Part shown: positions 8,214 through 15,718 of the stretch, in pieces
How positions within the stretch are numbered: the first letter of the stretch is position 1
Layout of the letters: each line of letters begins with the position of its first letter
Assembly: GCA_002701395.1 (NCBI GenBank)
Contig: NZVC01000059.1
Coordinates: forward strand, 87,804-121,339
Direction: 5' to 3'
DNA length: 33,536 bases
Source: Maritimibacter sp.
GTDB taxonomy: Bacteria; Pseudomonadota; Alphaproteobacteria; Rhodobacterales; Rhodobacteraceae
Made by a program: the position numbers and the translations under genes
Notes under the pieces: generated by a model
Told to the model about the DNA's origin: nothing
What the model saw: the letters and a program-made list of their open reading frames with translations, nothing else
Databases searched by the model: none

Positions 8214-9689
8214 ATGAGTCAGAACAAACCGTCCAGTGACTGGCATACGCTCGACAAGGACCTCGGGCGTATCGGCCAGCTTGAATACGCGGCGCAGCGC
8301 GTGGCACGGCCCCTTGCGGGGGTCGGCGTCGCGCTTGCCTTCGTTCTGGTGACCGGATTCGTCGCCGCGCTGGTGATCGGCACCGGCCCGGCGCAGCTGA
8401 CCGTCGTCGCCGCGGCGGTGCTGGGCGCCTACATGGCGCTGAACATCGGCGCCAACGACGTTGCCAACAACATGGGCCCCGCGGTGGGCGCACGGGCGCT
8501 GTCGATGACCGGCGCCATCATCATCGCCGCCGTCTGCGAAAGCGCCGGCGCGCTGCTGGCGGGCGGCGATGTTGTGTCCACGATCTCGAAAGACATCGTG
8601 TCGCCGGAAAGCATCGCGGACACGCAGGTCTTCATCTGGGCGATGATGGCCGCGCTGCTGTCGTCGGCGCTTTGGGTGAACCTTGCCACATGGCTGGGCG
8701 CACCGGTGTCGACCACCCACGCGGTGGTGGGGGGCGTACTGGGCGCCGGGATCGCCGCCGCCGGGTTCGGCGCGGTGAACTGGGCCACGATGAGCGCCAT
8801 CGCCGCCAGCTGGGTGATTTCCCCGTTCCTCGGTGGCGTCATCGCCGCCGCCATCCTCGCCTTCATCAAGGCGAAGGTGATCTACCGGGACGACAAGATC
8901 GCCGCCGCGCAGGTCTGGGTGCCGGTGCTGATCGGGCTGATGGTCGGCACCTTCGCGACCTACCTTGCGATGAAGGGCCTGCGCCGCGTCGTGTCCGTCA
9001 GCCTTGAGGTGTCGCTGCTGATCGGCGCCGGGCTGGGCCTGCTGAGCTGGCTGGCCAGCATCCCTCTGGTCCGCCGCCAGTCGCGCGGGATGGAGAACCG
9101 CAACAAGTCGCTGAAGGCGCTGTTCTCGGTGCCGCTGGTGTTCTCGGCGGCGCTGCTGTCCTTCGCGCACGGCGCCAACGACGTGGCGAACGCGGTGGGT
9201 CCGCTGGCCGCAATCGTGCACGCAGGATCGGTCGGCGATTCTGGCACCGTCGTCGCGATCCCGCACTGGGTCATGGTGATCGGCGCCTTCGGTATCTCGT
9301 TCGGGCTGATCCTGTTCGGACCGCGCCTGATCAAGGTGGTCGGCAGCCAAATCACCAAGCTGAACCCGATGCGCGCCTATTGTGTCGCGCTGTCGGCGGC
9401 TGTGACGGTCATCCTTGCCAGCTGGCTGGGCCTGCCGGTGTCGTCGACCCACATCGCGGTGGGCGCGGTGTTCGGCGTCGGCTTCTACCGCGAATGGTAC
9501 ATGGAACGCCGCCGCCCCGGGCGCACCAACCCGGACGAGGTTCGCGTCGCCCGCGAGGAACGCCGCCGCCGGAAGCTGGTGCGCCGGTCGCATTTCCTGA
9601 CCATCGTCGCCGCGTGGGTGATCACCGTCCCCGCCGCCGCCACGATGTCGGCCGTGGTGTTTCTGGCGCTGTCCTCGGTCTTCGGCTGA
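8214..9689 (+). CDS. Inorganic phosphate transporter, Pit/PHO4 family
   Basis: This 491-residue membrane protein contains the duplicated Pit signature: GANDVANNMGPAVGA at about residue 80 and HGANDVANAVGPLAAI at about residue 321. Each half also has a serine-rich re-entrant motif (APVSTTHAVVGG and LPVSSTHIAVGA). About ten hydrophobic segments are visible, with a cytoplasmic Arg/Lys-rich loop near residues 420-460. Pit proteins import phosphate, often as a metal-phosphate complex, with protons or Na+. An extra cytoplasmic N-terminus of about 30 residues precedes the first membrane segment. No PhoU-like gene is adjacent. Confidence 0.93.
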   Translation: MSQNKPSSDWHTLDKDLGRIGQLEYAAQRVARPLAGVGVALAFVLVTGFVAALVIGTGPAQLTVVAAAVLGAYMALNIGANDVANNMGPAVGARALSMTGAIIIAAVCESAGALLAGGDVVSTISKDIVSPESIADTQVFIWAMMAALLSSALWVNLATWLGAPVSTTHAVVGGVLGAGIAAAGFGAVNWATMSAIAASWVISPFLGGVIAAAILAFIKAKVIYRDDKIAAAQVWVPVLIGLMVGTFATYLAMKGLRRVVSVSLEVSLLIGAGLGLLSWLASIPLVRRQSRGMENRNKSLKALFSVPLVFSAALLSFAHGANDVANAVGPLAAIVHAGSVGDSGTVVAIPHWVMVIGAFGISFGLILFGPRLIKVVGSQITKLNPMRAYCVALSAAVTVILASWLGLPVSSTHIAVGAVFGVGFYREWYMERRRPGRTNPDEVRVAREERRRRKLVRRSHFLTIVAAWVITVPAAATMSAVVFLALSSVFG

Positions 9690-9702
9690 GGCCCGCGCGG
9701 CG

Positions 9703-10212
9703 TCAGCTTCGCCAAGCCCGCATCAATGGTCCGTCCGCACCGAACACCGGGTCGGTGTCCGGCAGCGGCACGGTCGCGATCCCGGCCACCCGCGCCCGCC
9801 CCTCGCCCGCGCGGCAGGTCGAATAGCTTTCTTGCCCCTTGGGATAGGCGCCGCACACGGCGAAATCCGCGCTGGACGACAGCCGACAATGGCCGGTGCC
9901 TGCGGGCAGCACGAGCGTATCGCCGGCCACGACGCGGAACACCTCGCCCCCGGCGCCGCCCAGCATCAACTCGGCCTCGCCAGAGGCGACGCACAGGGCC
10001 TCGTGCGCGTCGGGGTGCCAGTGGTGATAGTCGAACACCGACCACACCCAGTTGCCGCCCCAGCCATTGCCGCGCTGGATCGCGTGGATCTCGTCCGGCG
10101 ACAACGTCGGGTCGAGCGCCGCCTTCAGGATCACCACCGGCAGCGCCGGGTTGTTCGGGATCTTGCCGTCGTCTTCGAAGTATCGGGTGATGGGGTCGGG
10201 TGTGGTGTGCAT
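9703..10212 (-). CDS. Cupin protein, YjlB-like
   Basis: The 169-residue protein has a cupin core: WVWSVFDYHHWHPDAHEALCVASGEAELMLGG supplies the first metal-binding motif (shown here by HWHPDAHEAL), and VAGDTLVLPAGTGHCRL supplies the second with its conserved His. The N-terminal stretch FEDDGKIPNNPALPVVILKAAL is typical of the YjlB group of single-domain cupins. The start at 10212 (MHTTPDP) follows a Shine-Dalgarno-like GGAGGACATC segment. The function of this group is not established. The gene is convergent with the phosphate transporter gene, their stops 13 bases apart. Confidence 0.82.
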   Translation of the reverse strand: MHTTPDPITRYFEDDGKIPNNPALPVVILKAALDPTLSPDEIHAIQRGNGWGGNWVWSVFDYHHWHPDAHEALCVASGEAELMLGGAGGEVFRVVAGDTLVLPAGTGHCRLSSSADFAVCGAYPKGQESYSTCRAGEGRARVAGIATVPLPDTDPVFGADGPLMRAWRS

Positions 10213-10308
10213 GATGTCCTCCGGGTCGTGACGTAGCACGACGCGGAGACGGGTGAAGGGTGAAGGGGGCTCTGCCACGTCGCACCGGAGGTGCGCATCG
10301 GACTGTTC

Positions 10309-10371
10309 AGGGGGCTCCGCCCCCGGTCGCCTTCGGCGCCCTCCCCCGAGGTACTTTGAAAGAGAAGAAGC
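10309..10371. repeat. REP-like GC-rich hairpin element, copy A
   Basis: The element starts with the hairpin GGGGGC-TCC-GCCCCC (10310-10324), has a second imperfect hairpin (GGTCGCC / GGCGCC) and ends with CCCCCGAGGTACTTT and a GAAGAAG tail. The same order of parts occurs at 17447-17511. Here it lies between the SseB-like gene and the cupin gene and may end the sseB message. Confidence 0.6.
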
Positions 10372-10384
10372 AGGCGCCGCGCGA

Positions 10385-11176
10385 TCAGCGCAGCTTTGGC
10401 GGTTTCGCCGGGTCCATGCCGGGGGCGCCGGGCGCGAGGGTCTGCACCACTTCGGGTTCGGGCAGGTCGATGCGAAGGCCGTGGCGCGCAAGGGTCGCCG
10501 AAACCGGATCGGAGGCGGCGAAGAAGCCGACGTCGAGCGCACCGGCCTCGAGCCCCGAGAATGTAAGCGCCTCGCCCACCGCCTGCGCCAGCGCGCCTTC
10601 GGAGCCTTCGGCGGCATCGACGAAGGCCAGCAGGTGGCCGCGCGCGCCGCCGCGATAGGTCACCGAGGCGAGGTAGGCGAAGGGTGCCAGTCCGGCGGCG
10701 CTGACCAGCTTCTGGTCGAGCGCCTGCAGCAGCAGATCGGGCACACCCTCGGGGCGGGCGATGTCCTCGGGGTGTTCGGCGACCTCGGCGGGACGGCGGC
10801 CCAGTGTCTCGGCCAGCCAGTCCACCGCCGCGTCGGGGATCAGGATCGACGACGGCGCGACCTCGAGGTTCAGGCCCAGCCCGATCCCCTGCCCCGCCAG
10901 CATCCCTGCCAGCGCCCGGCCCGACAGCGCCGCGTAAGGCGCCGTGCGGCCGACGAAATCCGCCAGCCGCTGTTCGCTGTCGAACGCCAGCACGAAGCGG
11001 CCGCCCTGCACCTCGAACAGCTCGGGTTCCACGTTGTCGCCGTCGGCGTCCTTGGCCAGCAGCAGAACCAGCTCGGCATCGGCCAGCCGTTCGTAGAACC
11101 GCAGGCGCACGGCGTCGTCGCCCGGAGCGGCCTCCATCGCGGCGTGGGCGCGGTCGATCGGCGTGTGTTCAGTCAT
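10385..11176 (-). CDS. SseB-family protein
   Basis: The 263-residue protein has the N-terminal SseB pattern: a helix (AHAAMEAAPGDDAVRLRFYE), then LADAELVLLLAKDA, a FEVQGGRFVLAFDSEQRLADF segment and GLNLEVAPSSILIP near residue 110. The C-terminal half (ALDQKLVSAAGL... VTYRGGARGHLLAFV) matches the second SseB domain. The function is poorly defined; the family name comes from an enhancer of serine sensitivity. It overlaps the uracil-DNA-glycosylase-like gene by eight bases, so the two are cotranscribed. Complete, no anomalies seen. Confidence 0.85.
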   Translation of the reverse strand: MTEHTPIDRAHAAMEAAPGDDAVRLRFYERLADAELVLLLAKDADGDNVEPELFEVQGGRFVLAFDSEQRLADFVGRTAPYAALSGRALAGMLAGQGIGLGLNLEVAPSSILIPDAAVDWLAETLGRRPAEVAEHPEDIARPEGVPDLLLQALDQKLVSAAGLAPFAYLASVTYRGGARGHLLAFVDAAEGSEGALAQAVGEALTFSGLEAGALDVGFFAASDPVSATLARHGLRIDLPEPEVVQTLAPGAPGMDPAKPPKLR

Positions 11177-11768
11177 CCAGTACCTCCGATACCCGTGCCT
11201 TCAGATCCGGCAGCAGATCCGCCTCGAACCACGGGTTCTTCTTCAGCCACCCCGTATTCCGCCACGACGGGTGCGGCAAGGGGAAGACCCGGGGCGCGTG
11301 GTCGCGCCAGCCCGCGACGGTTTCAGTGACGTTTGCGCGGGTGCCCATGTGCCAGCGGTGCGCGTAGCCGCCCACCAGAAGGATCAGCCGCACCTCGCCC
11401 AGCGCCTGCATCAGCCGGGGGTGCCATGTTTCGGCGCAGATCGGGGGCGGCGGCAGGTCGCTGCCCTTGGCGTCGTAGCCGGGGAAGCAGAACGCCATCG
11501 GGATCACCGCGACGCGGGACTGGTCGTAGAACGTAGCTCGCCCAATCCCCATCCAGTCGCGCAGCCGGTCGCCCGAGCGGTCGTCGAAGGGAATGCCCGA
11601 CTGGTGCACGCGCAGGCCCGGCGCCTGTCCGGCCACCAGCACCTGCGCGCCGGGGCGGAACCACGCGACGGGGCGCGACGCATGTCGGGTGGCGGTCGCT
11701 GCAAAGCGCCCGGCGCAAAGCCTGCAGCCGGTGATGTCCTGCCTGAGACGGTCGAGAGGATGCGCCAT
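11169..11768 (-). CDS. Uracil-DNA glycosylase superfamily protein
   Basis: This protein (199 residues from the ATG at 11768, MAHPLDRL) has a UDG-superfamily layout. LVAGQAPGLRVHQSGIPF near residue 45 corresponds to the catalytic water-activating loop, and PLPHPSWRNTGWLKKNPWF near residue 165 matches the DNA-intercalating HPS motif. Cys residues early in the chain (TGCRLCAGRF) resemble those of Fe-S type UDGs, but only two are clear. Enzymatic activity on uracil is inferred. It overlaps the sseB-like gene downstream and diverges from the flavoprotein gene. Confidence 0.85.
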   Translation of the reverse strand: MAHPLDRLRQDITGCRLCAGRFAATATRHASRPVAWFRPGAQVLVAGQAPGLRVHQSGIPFDDRSGDRLRDWMGIGRATFYDQSRVAVIPMAFCFPGYDAKGSDLPPPPICAETWHPRLMQALGEVRLILLVGGYAHRWHMGTRANVTETVAGWRDHAPRVFPLPHPSWRNTGWLKKNPWFEADLLPDLKARVSEVLDD

Positions 11769-11872
11769 TCGCCCCACATAGGCGCGGCGGGGACGCAGCG
11801 AAAGAGCAGCCCGCGCTTGCCCCCTGCACGCGCGCTGCTGCATTACGTAGGTCAGAACAACCGGAGATCGTC

Positions 11873-13303
11873 GTGCCCCATTTCGACCTAGCCATCACCG
11901 GCGCCGGCATTGCCGGGCTGAACGCGCTGTTCGTGGCGGCGCAGTACCTGCCGAAGGGGGCGCGCGTCGCGCTGATCGACCGGCACGACCGGCCGGGCGG
12001 TATGTGGACCGAGGCCTACGCCTATGTCCGCCTGCACCAGCCCTATGCGATCTTCACCGCGGGCGACCTGAAGTGGCGCCCGCCGCATGCCCCCGGCTAT
12101 CTTGCGCGCGGGGACGAGGTGCAGGCGCATATGGCGGACTGCCTGACGCGGCTGCGCGGGCATTTCGAGCTGACCGAGTATTTCGGCCGCAGCGTCGACC
12201 GTCTGGACGAAGACGGCGACGGCGCGCGACTGGTGCTGGACGGCGGCGAGGTGCTGACCGCCACCCGTGCGATCCACGCGCCGGGCTTCGACGTTCAGCC
12301 GGTCGCGCCGCTGGCGTTTTCCAGTGCCGCCGTCACCTCGACCACGCCCGAGCGGCTGGGGGCCGAGGATGACCCGTCGCACCCGGTGGTGGTGGTCGGT
12401 GGCGGCAAGACCGGGATGGACACGGTGCAACGGCTGGCGGCGGTCAATCCGGGCCGGACCATCCGGCTGGTCAACGGGCGCGGCACGCTGTTTCTGAACC
12501 GCACGAAGCTGTTTCCGCGCGGGGCCGCCCGCTGGTTCCGGGCGCCCCTACAGATGACCGCGATCCGCGACTGCGCCCTGCGGTTCGACGGCACGAACGA
12601 AGATGCGGCGTTCGACTATTTCCGCCAGACCTACACGATCTCGCCCACCGGCGGCGGCGAGCAGTTCCTGCTGGGCATCCTGTCGGAAGAGGAATGCGCG
12701 GCCTTGTCGGACGCGATCACCGAAACGATCCCCGGCTATCTCGACGACGTGGCCGACACGCCCGAGGGGCCGGTGATGCGGATGCGGGACGGCAACGCCC
12801 ATCCCGTGGCGCCCGGCACGGTGTTCGTGAACTGCACCGGCCACCTGCTGAAAACCGCAGGCGAGGCCCGGCCCCTGTTGTCCGGCAATGGCGCGATCCT
12901 GACGGTGACACCGCAGGCGCCCGTCCACTTCCTGTCGAGCCTGTCGAGCTATTTCTCAAGCCACCTGTTCTTCCTGGGCAAACTGGCCGAGACGCCGTTG
13001 TGGACGCTGGATATGCCCGAGCTAATCAAGCACGGGCGCAAGGCGTGGTACCTTGCCTTGTTGAACCACGGCTTTCTGAACACGATGCTTCTGGCCGACG
13101 CGCTGCCGATCAAGGCGCTGAACCAGTGCGGGCTGGACCCCGACCGCTGGTTCCCCCTGCCCCGCAGGCTGGCGTCGGCGCTGCACGTGATGCGGCACAA
13201 GACGGCCTATGTCGCGCAGTGCAAGGCCACCCTGACCACGGTGCGCGACCGGTTCGGCGTGGACTGCGGGCCGCACCGGGACGGGACCGAAATTTCCGCT
13301 TGA
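11873..13303 (+). CDS. FAD-dependent NAD(P)-binding oxidoreductase
   Basis: The 476-residue protein begins with an FAD Rossmann motif (ITGAGIAGLNALF), an acidic end of beta-2 (ALIDRHDRPGGMW) and a second dinucleotide motif near residue 165 (VVVVGGGKTGMDTVQRL). The RPGGMWTE segment is like class B flavin monooxygenases. The start codon is GTG at 11873. The gene ends just before the ArsR operator. Flavoproteins called ArsO occur in some arsenic operons, but this one lies upstream of the operator and need not be related. The substrate is unknown. Confidence 0.82.
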   Translation: MPHFDLAITGAGIAGLNALFVAAQYLPKGARVALIDRHDRPGGMWTEAYAYVRLHQPYAIFTAGDLKWRPPHAPGYLARGDEVQAHMADCLTRLRGHFELTEYFGRSVDRLDEDGDGARLVLDGGEVLTATRAIHAPGFDVQPVAPLAFSSAAVTSTTPERLGAEDDPSHPVVVVGGGKTGMDTVQRLAAVNPGRTIRLVNGRGTLFLNRTKLFPRGAARWFRAPLQMTAIRDCALRFDGTNEDAAFDYFRQTYTISPTGGGEQFLLGILSEEECAALSDAITETIPGYLDDVADTPEGPVMRMRDGNAHPVAPGTVFVNCTGHLLKTAGEARPLLSGNGAILTVTPQAPVHFLSSLSSYFSSHLFFLGKLAETPLWTLDMPELIKHGRKAWYLALLNHGFLNTMLLADALPIKALNQCGLDPDRWFPLPRRLASALHVMRHKTAYVAQCKATLTTVRDRFGVDCGPHRDGTEISA

Positions 13304-13306
13304 CTC

Positions 13307-13334
13307 ATTTCGACAATTCTAGAAATGTCGAAAT
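13307..13334 (+). promoter_or_regulatory. ArsR-type operator overlapping the arsR start region
   Basis: ATTTCGACA (13307-13315) is perfectly inverted as TGTCGAAAT (13326-13334), with an inner TTCTAGAA palindrome. The right arm ends one base before the arsR ATG. A TTGACT lies at 13300-13305. Such 12-2-12-like palindromes are typical targets of ArsR/SmtB repressors, so autoregulation is very likely. The closeness to the ATG suggests a leaderless or very short leader mRNA. Confidence 0.8.
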
Positions 13335-13335
13335 C

Positions 13336-13680
13336 ATGAAAGCACATCGCGACACCGCCCTTTCTCCGGTCATCGCCGCCTCGACCTTCGCGGCGCTGGG
13401 GTCCGAACAGCGCCTTCTGGTGCTGAACACGCTGGTCCGTGCCGGCGCCGACGGGCTGACCATCGGCGAGCTGGGCGAGCGGACAGGCATCACCGGGTCC
13501 ACCCTGACCCATCACCTGAAGATCCTGACGCAGGCCGACCTTGTCACGCAGGAACGCAAGGGCCGGTCGATCATCTGCGCCGCGCCGCGGTTCGAGGTGG
13601 TCGAGGCGCTGTCGCGTTACCTGCTGTCGGAATGCTGCGCCGATGCGGACACCTGCCACAAGGATCACGATCATGGCTGA
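13336..13680 (+). CDS. arsR: ArsR/SmtB-family repressor with CCx5C sensor
   Basis: The 114-residue protein has the ArsR winged helix: FAALGSEQRLLVLNTLV, then TIGELGERTGITGSTLTHHLKILTQADLV as helix-turn-helix, and a beta-wing with VTQERKGRSIICAA. There is no ELCVC site in the recognition region. The C-terminus instead carries Cys100-Cys101 and Cys107, followed by a HKDHDHG tail. A vicinal pair plus a third Cys six residues on resembles the As(III) site of the Acidithiobacillus ferrooxidans ArsR. It overlaps the permease gene by eight bases, so the two form one operon under the palindrome at 13307-13334. Sensing of arsenic or organoarsenic is inferred. Confidence 0.88.
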   Translation: MKAHRDTALSPVIAASTFAALGSEQRLLVLNTLVRAGADGLTIGELGERTGITGSTLTHHLKILTQADLVTQERKGRSIICAAPRFEVVEALSRYLLSECCADADTCHKDHDHG

Positions 13681-14719
13681 CCTTACCCAACGCCCGCCGT
13701 CCTTCCCGGCCCTGTGGAAGCGCATCGACAAGGCGTGGCTGGTCATCGCCGCGATCCCGCTGCTGCTGGCGATCTTCGACCCGTCGCAGGTCGTGCCGAC
13801 GCTGACCTTCGCGGCGGGGGCCATCGGCCATACCGGAATCTTCATCGTCGTGGCGATCTCGCTGGTGGCCTACGTCAAGGCGACGGGCGCCGAGACGCTG
13901 CTGGCGAAGGCGTTCGAGGGCAGCCAGCCAAGGATGATCGTGCTTGCCGCGTTTCTGGGCGGCCTATCGCCCTTCTGTTCGTGCGAGGTGATCCCCTTCA
14001 TCGCCGCCCTGCTTGCCGTCGGCGCGCCGTTGTCCGCGGTGATGGCGCTGTGGCTGGCCTCTCCGCTGATGGACCCGGCGATGTTCACCATCACGTGGGG
14101 CACGCTGGGGCTGGACTTCGCGATCGCCAAGGCCGTGGCCGCCGTGTCGCTGGGCCTGCTGGGCGGCTTCGTCACGATGACCTTCGCGAAAAGCGCGGTC
14201 TTCGCGGACCCGCTGCGTGAAAAGCCGCAGGTCGGCGGTTGCTGCGGCGTGAAAAAGCCGTTTCAGGGCGAGCCGGTCTGGCGGTTCTGGCACGAGGCCG
14301 ACCGCCGCGACACCTTCCGCCGCACGTGGATCGACAACGCGCTGTTCCTGTTCAAATGGCTGCTGCTCGCCTATCTCTTCGAGGCGCTGATGTTGCACTA
14401 TGTGCCGTCCGAGACGATCGCCCGCGTGCTGGGCGGCGAGGGTGTCGGCACGGTGCTGCTCGCCGCGCTGGTCGGGATGCCGGCCTATCTCAACGGCTAT
14501 GCCGCCGTGGGGCTTCTCAGCGGCCTGCTGGATCAGGGTATGGCGCAGGGGGCGGCGATGTCCTTCGTCTTGGCCGGTGGCGTCAGCTGCATCCCCGCCG
14601 CCATCGCGGTCTGGGCGCTGGTGAAACCGCGCGTCTTCGCCGCTTATCTTGGCATCGCATTGGTCGGCGCGGTGATCGCCGGGCTGGCTTGGGGACTTGC
14701 CGCCGGGATGCTTGCCTGA
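13673..14719 (+). CDS. arsP: ArsP/YraQ-type permease
   Basis: The 348-residue membrane protein from the ATG at 13673 has about eight hydrophobic segments. It shows the permease-family motif LSPFCSCEVIPFIAALL near residue 97 and its second-half counterpart GMPAYLNGYAAVGLL and AGGVSCIPAAIAVW. A cytoplasmic loop holds GGCCGVKKPF, an extra Cys pair. Family members include ArsP, which exports trivalent organoarsenicals. Overlap with arsR by eight bases and the shared operator support a metal(loid)-inducible efflux role. The symbol is a family-level assignment. Confidence 0.78.
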   Translation: MADLTQRPPSFPALWKRIDKAWLVIAAIPLLLAIFDPSQVVPTLTFAAGAIGHTGIFIVVAISLVAYVKATGAETLLAKAFEGSQPRMIVLAAFLGGLSPFCSCEVIPFIAALLAVGAPLSAVMALWLASPLMDPAMFTITWGTLGLDFAIAKAVAAVSLGLLGGFVTMTFAKSAVFADPLREKPQVGGCCGVKKPFQGEPVWRFWHEADRRDTFRRTWIDNALFLFKWLLLAYLFEALMLHYVPSETIARVLGGEGVGTVLLAALVGMPAYLNGYAAVGLLSGLLDQGMAQGAAMSFVLAGGVSCIPAAIAVWALVKPRVFAAYLGIALVGAVIAGLAWGLAAGMLA

Positions 14720-14748
14720 CCCGACACGCCGCGCCGTCGGACACGGAC

Positions 14749-14780
14749 CGCCCCGCCACGCCTCTGCGTGACGGGGCGTT
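14749..14780 (+). terminator. Rho-independent terminator of the arsR-permease operon
   Basis: CGCCCCG and CACGC pair with GCGTG and CGGGGCG, with one C-A mismatch and a CTCT loop, giving a 12-pair stem followed directly by TTT. It lies 30 bases after the permease stop. Confidence 0.8.
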
Positions 14781-14944
14781 TGCATTGGGTGAACCAGCCC
14801 CGCAGTCTAATCCGCGCCTTGGCACTGTTTCTCCTGCGACGACAGATCGCGTGACAATCCGACCGATTCCCGTAGATTGATCACCCAGCGTGGCCGATAC
14901 ACGCCATCATGTCACCACAATCCCCGGCGCGTCCGTCCGAAGCG

Positions 14945-15013
14945 TTGAAATCCAACGGGCCTACCAGACATAATTGAGCCTAAATAGCTGCCTATAGCTC
15001 ATCGTTAACGATG
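14945..15013 (+). promoter_or_regulatory. Promoter and perfect palindrome before capsule ATPase
   Basis: TTGAAA (14945-14950) and CATAAT (14969-14974) are 18 bases apart and form a plausible sigma-70 promoter. A perfect 14-base palindrome, CATCGTTAACGATG, follows at 15000-15013, about 25 bases after the -10 element and before the ATPase gene. Its position fits a repressor operator in the leader. The remaining part of the 339-base gap, 14781-14944, shows nothing I can name. Confidence 0.5.
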
Positions 15014-15058
15014 CGCGCGTTAAGCGGGACGGGGCAGGACAGCGGAACCGGAACACGG

Positions 15059-15718
15059 ATGCTCGAATTCGAGAACGTCAGCAAATCCTTCTGGACCGGA
15101 AGGCAGCGCAAGGTGATCCTTGACCAGGCGACATTCCGGGTCGAGCTTGGGCAGTCGCTTGGCATCCTTGCACCGAACGGCACCGGCAAGACCACCATCA
15201 TCAACATGATGGCCGGGCTGGAGAAGCCGGACGAAGGGATCATTCGCCGTAACTGCCGGGTGTCGTTCCCGCTGGGCTTCATGGGCGGGGTCGTCTCGCG
15301 CCACACGGCGCGGGAAAACACCCGCTACATCGCGCGGCTTTACGGACTGGACCCCGACTATGTCGAGGCGTTCTGCCGCTGGATCTGCAATCTTGAAGAA
15401 TATTTCGATATGCCCGTCGGAACCTATAGCCAGGGTATGCGGGCGCGCCTGAACTTCGCCTTGCTGCTGGCATTGGACTTCGACATCTACCTGATCGACG
15501 AAGGCATGCCGTCGACCACCGATGTGGCCTTCAACAAGCGGGCCGGCCAGATCCTGCGCGAACGTCTGAAGGATTCGACCATTGTCGTGGTCAGCCACAA
15601 GCCTCAGACGCTTGAGAAATTCTGCCGCTCTGCTGCCGTGCTGCGCGACGGCAAACTTTATATGTTCGACACCTTGGAAGAAGCACAGGCCCTTTATGAC
15701 TACCAAACCCAAGGCTAG
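15059..15718 (+). CDS. Capsule polysaccharide export ABC ATPase (KpsT-like)
   Basis: The 219-residue ATPase has Walker A (APNGTGKTTI, about residue 39), the ABC signature in shortened form (TYSQGMRARLNFA), Walker B (DFDIYLIDEGM) and the switch His in VVVSHKPQTLEKF. The compact length and the Ser-Gln-Gly-Met signature fit the KpsT/Wzt capsule-export group. It energises export of polysaccharide across the inner membrane together with a KpsM-type permease, which is not in the neighbourhood. I chose the ATG at 15059 (MLEFENVS), where family similarity begins; a start at 15011 is possible. The gene overlaps the KpsE-like gene by 23 bases. Confidence 0.88.
   Translation: MLEFENVSKSFWTGRQRKVILDQATFRVELGQSLGILAPNGTGKTTIINMMAGLEKPDEGIIRRNCRVSFPLGFMGGVVSRHTARENTRYIARLYGLDPDYVEAFCRWICNLEEYFDMPVGTYSQGMRARLNFALLLALDFDIYLIDEGMPSTTDVAFNKRAGQILRERLKDSTIVVVSHKPQTLEKFCRSAAVLRDGKLYMFDTLEEAQALYDYQTQG

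Noticed and set aside
8196..9593. A 465-codon minus-strand frame opposite the phosphate transporter
   Set aside because: Composition is typical of antisense of a GC-rich membrane protein gene; the plus strand carries full Pit signatures.
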